From an uncultured Corynebacterium sp. (GTDB lineage: Bacteria > Actinomycetota > Actinomycetes > Mycobacteriales > Mycobacteriaceae): a DNA stretch of 18,060 bases. A program made the translations under genes and the position numbers. The notes under the pieces were generated by a model. It worked only from the letters and a program-made list of their open reading frames with translations. It was not told the origin of the DNA and ran no database searches. The stretch covers positions 1 through 18,060 of the forward strand of contig NZ_CAMIBP010000041.1 in NCBI RefSeq assembly GCF_946223165.1, in the 5' to 3' direction. This document shows positions 7,733 through 13,643 of this stretch, piece by piece. The stretch's first letter is position 1. Each line of letters begins with the position of its first letter.

Positions 7733-7771
7733 GTCTAAACATTATGGGGCATGTGCGGCACAATGGCAGCC
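7733..7771. promoter_or_regulatory. Compact divergent promoter with overlapping -10 boxes
   Basis: Minus strand: TAATGT (7744-7739) lies 6 nt before the DUF3027 GTG. Plus strand: CATTAT (7740-7745) lies 5 nt before an ATG at 7751, and CACAAT (7759-7764) lies 7 nt before the ATG at 7772. The two hexamers around 7739-7745 use the same base pairs, so simultaneous firing from both would be hard. No -35 elements or ribosome-binding sites are convincing. Confidence 0.5.
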
Positions 7772-8710
7772 ATGGGTACTCCTTTCTCTTACCCCTCCCC
7801 TCTCGCCGCCACGGCCGCAACGATAGTCCTGCCCGCGCTCGCACTGGCCGCATGCTCGAGCGACGGTGAGCGCTCCTCAACGGCGGATCAAGCCAGCTCC
7901 TCCGCGGCATCGGCAAGCGCGGCCAGCGGTACCGGCGCTGCGACTGCCGATGCCGACGGTGCCGCAGATGGCAAGGTTGAGCGCCTCACGGCCACCGTGC
8001 TGGAAACGCTGCCCTTCGACGCCACGTCGTTTACCCAGGGCCTCGAGGTCACCCCAGCGGGCCAGCTGCTCGTGGGCACCGGCCAGTTCGGGCAATCCCG
8101 CGTCTACCTCGCGGATCCGAGCACAGGTAAGCAAACAACCTCGGTGGATCTGCCCGCGGAGTTCTTCGGTGAGGGCCTCACGCAGGTCGGTGACTCCATT
8201 TGGGAGCTCACGTGGAAGGCGGGACAGGCCATCAAGCGCGACGCGGTGACGCTAGAGGAAACCGGCCGCGTACCGTATGAGGGCGAGGGCTGGGGACTGT
8301 GTGCCCTCGAGTCCGGCTCCGGCGGAGAGCTCATCATGTCCGATGGTTCCGCGCAGCTGCGCCACCTCGACCCCGTCACCTTCGACGAGACGGGCGAGCG
8401 CACGACCGTCACCCTCAACGGGCAGCCCGTCACGGAGATCAACGAGCTTGAGTGCGTCAACGATGCCTCCACAGATCACCACCCCACGGTGTACGCCAAC
8501 GTGTGGTTCACCACCGACATCCTGCGCATCGACCCGGCGACGGGCGAAGTCACGGGAATCATCGACGCCTCGGCCGCGCAGAACAATGCGGACGCGGATG
8601 AGAATAATGTCCTCAACGGCATCGCCCATATCCCCGGCACGGACGAGTTCTATATCACTGGCAAGCGCTGGCCGGATCTCTATCGCGTGACCTTCGACCC
8701 CGCCCAGTAG
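7772..8710 (+). CDS. Glutaminyl-peptide cyclotransferase (glutamine cyclotransferase) lipoprotein
   Basis: This family forms N-terminal pyroglutamate from glutamine on peptides; the plant-type/bacterial enzyme is a five-bladed beta-propeller. Characteristic strings are FTQGLEVTPAGQLLVGTGQFG, split by me as FTQGLEV and GTGQFGQS, then FFGEGLTQVGDSIWELTWK, EGWGLC, LIMSDGSAQLRHLDP, INELECV, YANVWFTTDILRIDP and NVLNGIAHIPGTDEFYITGK. All are spread over the whole mature region in the expected order. A lipobox LALAAC with Cys at residue 28 predicts an exported, lipid-anchored protein. A Ser/Ala-rich linker follows. Oddly, the signal peptide has no Lys or Arg before the hydrophobic core. Starts at 7751 and 7763 are in frame; 7772 is preferred for signal length and for CACAAT 7 nt upstream. 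It lies upstream of the DUF2771 gene. Confidence 0.88.
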   Translation: MGTPFSYPSPLAATAATIVLPALALAACSSDGERSSTADQASSSAASASAASGTGAATADADGAADGKVERLTATVLETLPFDATSFTQGLEVTPAGQLLVGTGQFGQSRVYLADPSTGKQTTSVDLPAEFFGEGLTQVGDSIWELTWKAGQAIKRDAVTLEETGRVPYEGEGWGLCALESGSGGELIMSDGSAQLRHLDPVTFDETGERTTVTLNGQPVTEINELECVNDASTDHHPTVYANVWFTTDILRIDPATGEVTGIIDASAAQNNADADENNVLNGIAHIPGTDEFYITGKRWPDLYRVTFDPAQ

Positions 8711-8721
8711 GATAAGCACCC

Positions 8722-9324
8722 ATGGCTACTCGCAAAGAAGCGCGACGCAGGTCGCTCATCCAGGTTCTCGTCATGCTCGTCGCCGTCGTCATCATCGTCG
8801 TCGGCGTGGTCGTGTTCCAGAACTGGTCCAACTCGCGGTCGGGCACGCAGCCGCAGGATATCGCCATCACCGCCACCGTCGGGGACACGAGCATGGAGAT
8901 TCTGCCGTACCAGGCGTGCGAGGCGGGCGCCGAGTGCCCGGAGGGCGAGGTCCCCAACCTCACCGTCGGCCCCGACGACACACTCACTCTTGATATCCCC
9001 TCAGACCTCGCGTCCAACCAGTGGCAGCTGCTCACCATCTACGATGACCCGGCCGCCAATGATCAGCAGCTGCACGGCGCGGGCGAGACCTCCAAGGTCT
9101 CCATCCCCGGCTCTGTGGACCCCATCGAGGCATCCACAAACGTCCGCCCGCACCTGCAGGTGGTCGAGATTTCCGCCGTCCTCATCGGCAAGGACGCCAA
9201 CGGCGAGGAAACGCCGGTCGCCACCACCTGGTCACTGTCGACGATGGCGGACGAGGAATTGGCCGCCGCCAAAGAGGGCGTCACCGATGCCGCCGCCGCG
9301 ACATCGCCCAGCGCCGCGAGCTAG
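8722..9324 (+). CDS. DUF2771 membrane-anchored extracytoplasmic protein
   Basis: The function is unknown; the family is typical of Corynebacterium and relatives. The 200-residue protein has a basic N-terminus (MATRKEARRR), one membrane helix at about residues 12-33, then an exported domain. Two cysteines in QACEAGAECPEG could form a disulfide outside the cell. Recognisable stretches are PDDTLTLDIPSDLA, WQLLTIYDDPA and RPHLQVVEISAVLIGKDANG. The C-terminus is an Ala/Ser-rich tail. The ATG at 8722 has AGGAT overlapping the preceding stop, 8 nt upstream. With a gap of only 11 bases it is clearly cotranscribed with the cyclotransferase gene, suggesting a shared role in the cell envelope (inference). 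A strong terminator follows. Confidence 0.85.
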   Translation: MATRKEARRRSLIQVLVMLVAVVIIVVGVVVFQNWSNSRSGTQPQDIAITATVGDTSMEILPYQACEAGAECPEGEVPNLTVGPDDTLTLDIPSDLASNQWQLLTIYDDPAANDQQLHGAGETSKVSIPGSVDPIEASTNVRPHLQVVEISAVLIGKDANGEETPVATTWSLSTMADEELAAAKEGVTDAAAATSPSAAS

Positions 9325-9334
9325 CGCACACAAC

Positions 9335-9381
9335 AACGCCGCCCGCGCTCCCTTCTTCACGTAAGGGGCGCGGGCGGCGTT
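9335..9381. terminator. Two-way terminator between the DUF2771 gene and cspB
   Basis: AACGCCGCCCGCGC (9335-9348) pairs perfectly with GCGCGGGCGGCGTT (9368-9381). Three more pairs, including one G-T, extend it inward around a 13-base loop. It sits between the ends of two convergent genes. T-runs are short on both sides, so it is a very stable but T-poor hairpin. Confidence 0.85.
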
Positions 9382-9446
9382 GGTATTCACCGGCGGCGGG
9401 CACAGCTGCGGCACGGCACGATCCGGCAGGGACTCACGCGGAGCCG

Positions 9447-9827
9447 CTAGGAATCCAAATCCTTGGCGATGGCACGCAGAATCTCAGCGACCTGGCGACC
9501 GGTTTTGCGTTCCGGGTAGTGACCGGCGGTTAGCGCCGGCTGCACCTGGGTCTCCAGGAGCGTCATGACGTCGGCCAGCATGCTGCCCAGCTCCTCCGGC
9601 TTCCGGGCCGGGGTGCGGCGGCGCGGACTGTCGAGCACCTTGACGCGCAGGGCCTGGGGGCCGCGGCGGCCAGCAGCAAAATCAAACTCGATGCGCTGAC
9701 CCTGAACCAGCTCCTCGACACCCTCGGGCAGAACGGCGCGGCCGACGAACACGTCCTCATCGCCGGGGTTGGACACGAAGCCGAAGCCTTTGTCCGCGTC
9801 GTACCACTTCACTTTGCCGATGGGCAC
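9447..9827 (-). CDS. cspB: Cold-shock domain protein with C-terminal helical extension
   Basis: This is a single-strand nucleic-acid-binding protein of 126 residues. The start is GTG at 9827 (reading MPIGKVKWYDADKG), about 8 nt after a GAGG ribosome-binding element; the longer upstream reading has no family similarity. The cold-shock domain occupies residues 1-66, with RNP1 KGFGFVSN and RNP2 in DEDVFVGRAVL. RNP2 has VFVGRAV instead of the common VFVHFSA, so one aromatic RNA-stacking position is absent. Residues 67-126 form a basic linker (SPRRRTPARKPEEL) and a predicted helical tail (SMLADVMTLLETQV and GRQVAEILRAIAKDL). This longer form is characteristic of actinobacterial CspB. It converges on the DUF2771 gene and diverges from rpf1. 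Confidence 0.92.
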   Translation of the reverse strand: MPIGKVKWYDADKGFGFVSNPGDEDVFVGRAVLPEGVEELVQGQRIEFDFAAGRRGPQALRVKVLDSPRRRTPARKPEELGSMLADVMTLLETQVQPALTAGHYPERKTGRQVAEILRAIAKDLDS

Positions 9828-9881
9828 GGGGCTCACCTCTTTCTCTTTAGGGAAATTGAACAGGGGAAAAAGAACATCGTA
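9828..9881 (-). promoter_or_regulatory. cspB promoter and short leader
   Basis: TACGAT (9881-9876 on the minus strand) fits the TANNNT -10 pattern and would give a leader of about 40 nt containing an A/G-rich ribosome-binding stretch before GTG 9827. TGAATG lies at a suitable distance upstream but is a weak -35 element. I see no long structured cold-shock leader. Confidence 0.4.
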
Positions 9882-9956
9882 GCGCACCGCTGGTAACATT
9901 CACAGTCGCCACATGGGCCCCGCCGCTCACAGATACAGCCCGGGCCGTGACCCCAC

Positions 9957-9972
9957 TGTGACTTATTTAACA
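9957..9972. promoter_or_regulatory. Candidate GlxR (CRP-type) binding site
   Basis: The 16-mer TGTGACTTATTTAACA differs at one base from the corynebacterial GlxR consensus TGTGANNTANNTCACA. It lies about 130 bases upstream of the likely rpf1 start site and about 75 bases upstream of the cspB -10 box. GlxR is the cAMP-responsive regulator of C. glutamicum and is known to control rpf2 there; its control of this rpf gene is inference. Confidence 0.6.
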
Positions 9973-10241
9973 GGAACGTCCGCATTCTCTTTGATTTTTC
10001 CATGACCTGCGTTTTTAGGAAAGTCCCAGCTCGCGAGAATTCGCGTTAAGTCTCGAAACGCAACGATTGCGTGACTAATTCGTTATAAACCGGTACCGTT
10101 GCCCCCAAGCGCTTCAGTCGGAGCACACGGCATAGGACCGCAACCACCCGCTTTTCAATCCAAACGGTTGCCTCCTATCCGCCCGGCACTGTTGACCACG
10201 CGCACCAAGACTTACAGCGGGAGAAGAGAGGAACATTCATA
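9973..10241 (+). promoter_or_regulatory. rpf1 upstream region and structured leader
   Basis: No gene is seen in 9828-10241. CGCGA-GAAT-TCGCG (10032-10045) and ACGCAA-CGA-TTGCGT (10058-10072) are perfect inverted repeats. TATAAA (10084-10089) is a candidate -10 box, and CGGTACCG (10091-10098) is a perfect palindrome. GTTGC (10098-10102), GCAACC (10140-10145) and GGTTGC (10166-10171) then alternate in the presumed 145-nt leader, allowing the middle element to pair with either neighbour. GAGAGG (10226-10231) is the ribosome-binding site. The conserved c-di-AMP (ydaO) riboswitch strings known upstream of some actinobacterial rpf genes are not visible. Confidence 0.5.
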
Positions 10242-10892
10242 ATGGGACGCCACTCCGCCAAGAAGAACTCGGCCGCCACCAAGCTCGCCGCAACCACCGT
10301 TGCTTTCGGCGCTGCCGCCACCATCCTGGCACCGACCGCATCCGCCGCCCCGGATTCTGACTGGGACCGCCTCGCACAGTGCGAGTCCGGCGGTAACTGG
10401 GCCATCAACACCGGCAACGGCTACTACGGCGGCATCCAGTTCTCCGCCTCCACCTGGCAGGCTTACGGCGGCGGCCAGTACGCCGCTACCGCCAACCAGG
10501 CTACCCGTGAGCAGCAGATCGCCATCGCTGAGAAGGTCCTGGCTGCACAGGGCTGGGGCGCATGGCCGGCGTGCTCCGCTTCCCTGGGCCTGAACTCCGC
10601 ACCGACCCCGCGCAACCTCGAGGCCACCCCGGCTCCGGCACCGGCACCGGTTGAGACCCCGGCTGAGGCTCCGGCCGCCGTCGAAGAGATCGCCGAGGAG
10701 GCCGCCACCGAGGAGCAGGCTGTGGACGCCGTCTACGACCTGGTCAAGGACACCGCTGCTACCTACGGCATTCAGGTCCCGTCCGGCGTGGACCAGGCCT
10801 ACAAGGCCAACCGCTCTGATTTCGCGGCCTTCTACTCCGCGAACCGCACCTACATTGACCCGATCGTCATCCTCGCTCAGGCCGTCAAGTAG
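10242..10892 (+). CDS. rpf1: Resuscitation-promoting factor, secreted muralytic enzyme
   Basis: Rpf proteins are secreted lysozyme/transglycosylase-like enzymes that cleave peptidoglycan and promote regrowth of resting cells. The 216-residue protein has a signal peptide (basic MGRHSAKKNSAATK, hydrophobic core, cleavage likely after PTASA at about residue 35). The Rpf domain follows at once, at residues 38-113. WDRLAQCESGGNWAINTGNG contains the catalytic E48, and C47 pairs with C111 (WPACSASLGL) as in other Rpfs. YYGGIQFSASTWQAYGG completes the fold. A Pro/Ala/Glu linker (about 121-155) leads to a C-terminal helical domain of unknown role (DAVYDLVKDTAATYGI to the end). The ATG at 10242 follows GAGAGG. 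The short layout matches corynebacterial Rpf1 rather than the LysM or G5-bearing forms. Confidence 0.95.
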   Translation: MGRHSAKKNSAATKLAATTVAFGAAATILAPTASAAPDSDWDRLAQCESGGNWAINTGNGYYGGIQFSASTWQAYGGGQYAATANQATREQQIAIAEKVLAAQGWGAWPACSASLGLNSAPTPRNLEATPAPAPAPVETPAEAPAAVEEIAEEAATEEQAVDAVYDLVKDTAATYGIQVPSGVDQAYKANRSDFAAFYSANRTYIDPIVILAQAVK

Positions 10893-10899
10893 TCGCACT

Positions 10900-10935
10900 C
10901 CCGTCGCGAGCGTGCTCGTACCATATCGCGACGGG
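10900..10935. repeat. 10-bp inverted repeat after rpf1
   Basis: CCCGTCGCGA (10900-10909) pairs perfectly with TCGCGACGGG (10926-10935) around a 16-base loop, starting 8 bases after the rpf1 stop. No T-run follows, so it is more likely an mRNA 3'-end stabiliser or a protein site than a terminator on its own. Confidence 0.65.
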
Positions 10936-10940
10936 ACCAC

Positions 10941-10956
10941 ATCCCGCTGATGGGAT
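10941..10956. repeat. Small inverted repeat after rpf1
   Basis: ATCCC (10941-10945) pairs with GGGAT (10952-10956) around 6 bases. It is the second of three consecutive hairpins downstream of rpf1 and is weak taken alone. Confidence 0.4.
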
Positions 10957-10963
10957 AGGCCTC

Positions 10964-11013
10964 AACGAACGATGACCCGCTGCAGTGCGCATGCGGGTCA
11001 TCGTTCGTTTTCT
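10964..11013 (+). terminator. rpf1 rho-independent terminator
   Basis: AACGAACGATGACCCGC (10964-10980) pairs perfectly over 17 bases with its complement at 10993-11009, around a 12-base loop. TTTTCT follows the stem. This is a textbook terminator for the plus strand, about 70 bases after the rpf1 stop. Confidence 0.93.
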
Positions 11014-11072
11014 GTCGTATTCGGGGTGAGTAATCCTGGGTGAGAGCTGAAAACCTTGCACCAGCCGCGCAC

Positions 11073-11098
11073 AAAAAAGGCACCCCGTAGGGTGCCTT
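11073..11098 (-). terminator. Terminator of the 61-residue gene
   Basis: On the minus strand AAGGCACCC, loop TACG, GGGTGCCTT forms a 9-bp stem (11098-11077) that runs into a T-run made from the six A bases at 11073-11078. It ends transcription of the small minus-strand gene 46 bases downstream of its stop codon and converges with the rpf1 terminator. Confidence 0.9.
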
Positions 11099-11144
11099 GC
11101 CGTGCAGGGCGCAACAGCGGCCTGCGTTAAAACCCGGGTTGGGA

Positions 11145-11330
11145 CTACTTGTTAACGCGGGTGTGCGGGTGAACGTAGCCGGTCTTCTCCGCCGGCATGG
11201 GAAGAACCAGTTCGTCACCGAACGGGCTGGAGGCGCCGGAGAACGGGGCTGCGATTTCGGTAATGGCGTGCTCACGGGCGGAGTCCACCGGCCATGCCGG
11301 GTTGATGCCCTTAATCTCTACATTCGACAT
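11145..11330 (-). CDS. Small conserved-looking protein of unknown function (61 residues)
   Basis: The function is not recognised. The 61-residue product begins MSNVEIKGINPAWPVDSAREHA and contains FSGASSPFGDELVLPMPAEKTG. It has no membrane segment, cysteine or catalytic motif. The ATG at 11330 is preferred over an upstream in-frame ATG at 11411 because the extra residues overlap the start of the divergent gene and look like non-coding sequence. CACAAT (11343-11338) lies 7 nt before this ATG, with TTACGT 17 bases further up. AAGGGG is too close to act as a normal ribosome-binding site, so a leaderless start is likely. The dedicated terminator supports a real gene. M. tuberculosis has a small hypothetical gene (Rv0863) at the same place next to the XPB partner gene; orthology is a guess. 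Confidence 0.75.
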   Translation of the reverse strand: MSNVEIKGINPAWPVDSAREHAITEIAAPFSGASSPFGDELVLPMPAEKTGYVHPHTRVNK

Positions 11331-11395
11331 GCCCCTTATTGTGCCAAACCCGGGGCGAAAACGTAACTCAAACGTCACTAAACTTAAGCGGCGAT

Positions 11396-13549
11396 ATGAC
11401 TTCTTCCTCACACGCTGCCACCGAGGCCCTCGATTTCCGCGGCTGGCTGGCTAAACGCACCGACGACGAGCTCGCAGCGCTGCTGCGCCACCGCCCCGAC
11501 ACAGCGCAGCCACTACCCCCAGGAATTGCCCCACTGGCCACGCGGCTGCTGTTGCGCACCTCCCTGGCCCGCGCGCTGGGCGACTGCACTGCGGCCGAGC
11601 TCGCGGCGATCGAAGACATCGCTCGCCGGGGCGGCGAGTCGGATCCAGTGCCCACGGACGGTCTTGCCGCGGATGCGGCGACGCTCGACACGCTGCGCGC
11701 CAAGGCGCTCCTCTTCGAGCCCACCCCAGACACGGTCATGCTCCCGCGGGACCTCCTGGAGGCCCTTCCCGCAGACTTCGGGCTGCTCGATCAGCACGTC
11801 GTGGAACCCGCCGCCGTGGAGGAACTGCCCGCCGACCAGCGCCGCATCCTCGACACGCTCGTAACCACCGGCATCGGCAGCACGCGCGACGCCGCCATCG
11901 ACGCCGATCCCGCTCGGCCGGTCCCCCAGCTCATCGCCGCAGGGCTCCTGCAGCGCGTGGACTCCCACACGGTGCGGCTGCCGCGTGCCGTGCGCGCCGC
12001 CCTGCGCGGCGAACGCGTCGTCCCCATCCCGCTCGTCGCTTCCGGACGCCAGGGCGATCCCGTCCCAGACTCACGGGCCAATGACGCGGGTGCAGCCGCG
12101 GGCCTCGAAGTCGTGCGCCACATGGGATCCCTCATTGAGATCCTGGGTCAGCGTCCCATCGATCTTCTCAAGGACAAGGCGGTCGGCGTGCGCCACGTCG
12201 CCGGTCTCGCGAAGGAACTGGGGCTGCAGTCCCCGGAGGAGGCCGCCCGGCTCATTGATCTGGGTTTCCACGCGCGGCTACTCGGCCGCGGTGAGCCCAA
12301 GAACGGCCCCGAGGGCAACTTCCTCGCCCCCACGGAGGCCTCCGTTGAATGGGCTGACGCCCCGCTCGCGGAGCGGCTCGAGCACCTCGTCGAGGCCTGG
12401 ATGAGCTCCCCGTGGGCGGCCTGGGAGTCCACCCGCGGTCTCGATCCGGAGTCCGCGCACGAGCGCCTCCCCCGCCACCGCGCCACGGTCCTCGACGTCT
12501 ACCGCCATACCGCGCAGCCTCTCGGCCCAGAGGATTTCTGGGAGGACCTCCGCTTCGCCAGCCCGTTGTTCGCCACCCACACGCAGCCCGCCACGATCGA
12601 CTGCCTCCGCGCGGAGGCAGAGTGGCTGGGAGTCATCGCCCGCGGCGTCCTCGTCACTGAGCGCCCCGTCCCGGCGGCGGTCGATTCGCTCATCCTCCAG
12701 GCAGACATGACCGTACTCACCCCGGGCCCGCTCGACACACCGCTGCTCCGGGTGCTCGAATCCGTCGCGGACCTCGAGTCCCCCGGCTTGGCCAGCGTGT
12801 ACCGCATTACCGCTGACAGCATCCGCCGCGGCATGGACTCCGGTCTCTCCGCCGCCGAAATTGAAGGGTTCTTCTCCGAGCACGCCCTCGGCGAGGTACC
12901 GCAGGCCGTCTCCGTGCTCATCAGCGACGTGGCCCGGCGCCACGGCACGCTGCGCTCCGGCCCGGCACTGTGCTACGTGCGCTGCGATGACGAGGCCCTG
13001 CTAGCCCAGGCGGTGTCCGCCGTGAGCACCCGCTCCGGCGGCCTGCTGCGGGCGCTCGCCCCGACGGTCGCGGTGAGCACGGAACGCCTCGGCGTTGTCC
13101 TCGAGGCATTGCGCGACGCCGGATTCGCCCCCGCCGCCGAGGACGCCACCGGCGCCTCCATTGACGTTCGCCCCGCACCTGCACTGCTGCCGACGCCGCG
13201 CGCCACGCCCGCGCGCGCCCACGAGCTGGACATCCCTGGTGCCGTCGCGGCGATCCGGGCGGCATCGGCAAGCGATGCCCCAGCCGGTACCGGCAGCCAC
13301 CCCGCGGGCGGGCCCGGCTCTCCGACCCGCGCCGCCCCGCCTGCACCGGCACCAGACCTAGGCGTCGTCCGCGCCGCGGCGCGAGCGCAGCGCCCCATCG
13401 TCATCGGCTACGCGGACCGCAACGGCGCCGCGCGGGAGGTCACCGTCACGCCGCTCAGCGTCGCCGGCGGGCAGGTGGACGCCTTAACCGCAGACAACCG
13501 TCCCATCCGTTTCCCCATCGCGCGCATCACCTCAGTACGGGAGAGCTAG
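11396..13549 (+). CDS. Helicase-associated (XPB/Ssl2-like, Helicase_C_3) protein with WYL-like C-terminus
   Basis: The 717-residue protein resembles the actinobacterial partner of the XPB helicase (Rv0862c type). It has no Walker A or DEAD/DEVH motif, so it is not itself an active helicase. Residues 1-420 are mostly helical, with winged-helix-like stretches such as QRRILDTLVTTGIGSTRDAA. Residues about 430-555 (LILQADMTVLTPGPLDTPLL onward) match the Helicase_C_3/XPB-associated fold. A Pro/Ala-rich linker (about 600-655) precedes a final domain (ARAQRPIVIGYADRNGAARE to ARITSVRES) resembling WYL ligand-sensing domains. The ATG at 11396 is used, with TAAACT 11 nt upstream and no ribosome-binding site. 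The longer reading from 11339 would overlap the promoter. The XPB helicase gene follows 94 bases later, and a joint role in DNA repair is inferred. Confidence 0.85.
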   Translation: MTSSSHAATEALDFRGWLAKRTDDELAALLRHRPDTAQPLPPGIAPLATRLLLRTSLARALGDCTAAELAAIEDIARRGGESDPVPTDGLAADAATLDTLRAKALLFEPTPDTVMLPRDLLEALPADFGLLDQHVVEPAAVEELPADQRRILDTLVTTGIGSTRDAAIDADPARPVPQLIAAGLLQRVDSHTVRLPRAVRAALRGERVVPIPLVASGRQGDPVPDSRANDAGAAAGLEVVRHMGSLIEILGQRPIDLLKDKAVGVRHVAGLAKELGLQSPEEAARLIDLGFHARLLGRGEPKNGPEGNFLAPTEASVEWADAPLAERLEHLVEAWMSSPWAAWESTRGLDPESAHERLPRHRATVLDVYRHTAQPLGPEDFWEDLRFASPLFATHTQPATIDCLRAEAEWLGVIARGVLVTERPVPAAVDSLILQADMTVLTPGPLDTPLLRVLESVADLESPGLASVYRITADSIRRGMDSGLSAAEIEGFFSEHALGEVPQAVSVLISDVARRHGTLRSGPALCYVRCDDEALLAQAVSAVSTRSGGLLRALAPTVAVSTERLGVVLEALRDAGFAPAAEDATGASIDVRPAPALLPTPRATPARAHELDIPGAVAAIRAASASDAPAGTGSHPAGGPGSPTRAAPPAPAPDLGVVRAAARAQRPIVIGYADRNGAAREVTVTPLSVAGGQVDALTADNRPIRFPIARITSVRES

Positions 13550-13550
13550 T

Positions 13551-13605
13551 CCGGGTGACCCCAGCCGGGCGAACCAGGGCGAGTGAACCAGGACGGGTGA
13601 ACCCC
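13551..13605 (+). repeat. Four imperfect 13-14-base tandem units
   Basis: Successive units are CCGGGTGACCCCAG (13551-13564), CCGGGCGAACCAG (13565-13577), GGCGAGTGAACCAG (13578-13591) and GACGGGTGAACCCC (13592-13605). They share a core like GGGTGAACCA and fill the spacer just upstream of the XPB promoter. They could be repeated binding sites or a degenerate short tandem array. Confidence 0.6.
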
Positions 13606-13630
13606 GGCACGGGGAGTGCCAGTGCGGGAC

Positions 13631-13643
13631 TAGACTTGTCCGA
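13631..13643 (+). promoter_or_regulatory. Leaderless-type -10 box of the XPB helicase gene
   Basis: TAGACT (13631-13636) is the same hexamer as at serC and ends 7 nt before ATG 13644, with no ribosome-binding site between. Confidence 0.6.

Noticed and set aside
10090..10230. c-di-AMP (ydaO-type) riboswitch upstream of rpf1
   Set aside because: Such switches precede rpf genes in other Actinobacteria, but the conserved GGGGTGAAT-like and CAGCTAACC-like strings are not visible here.
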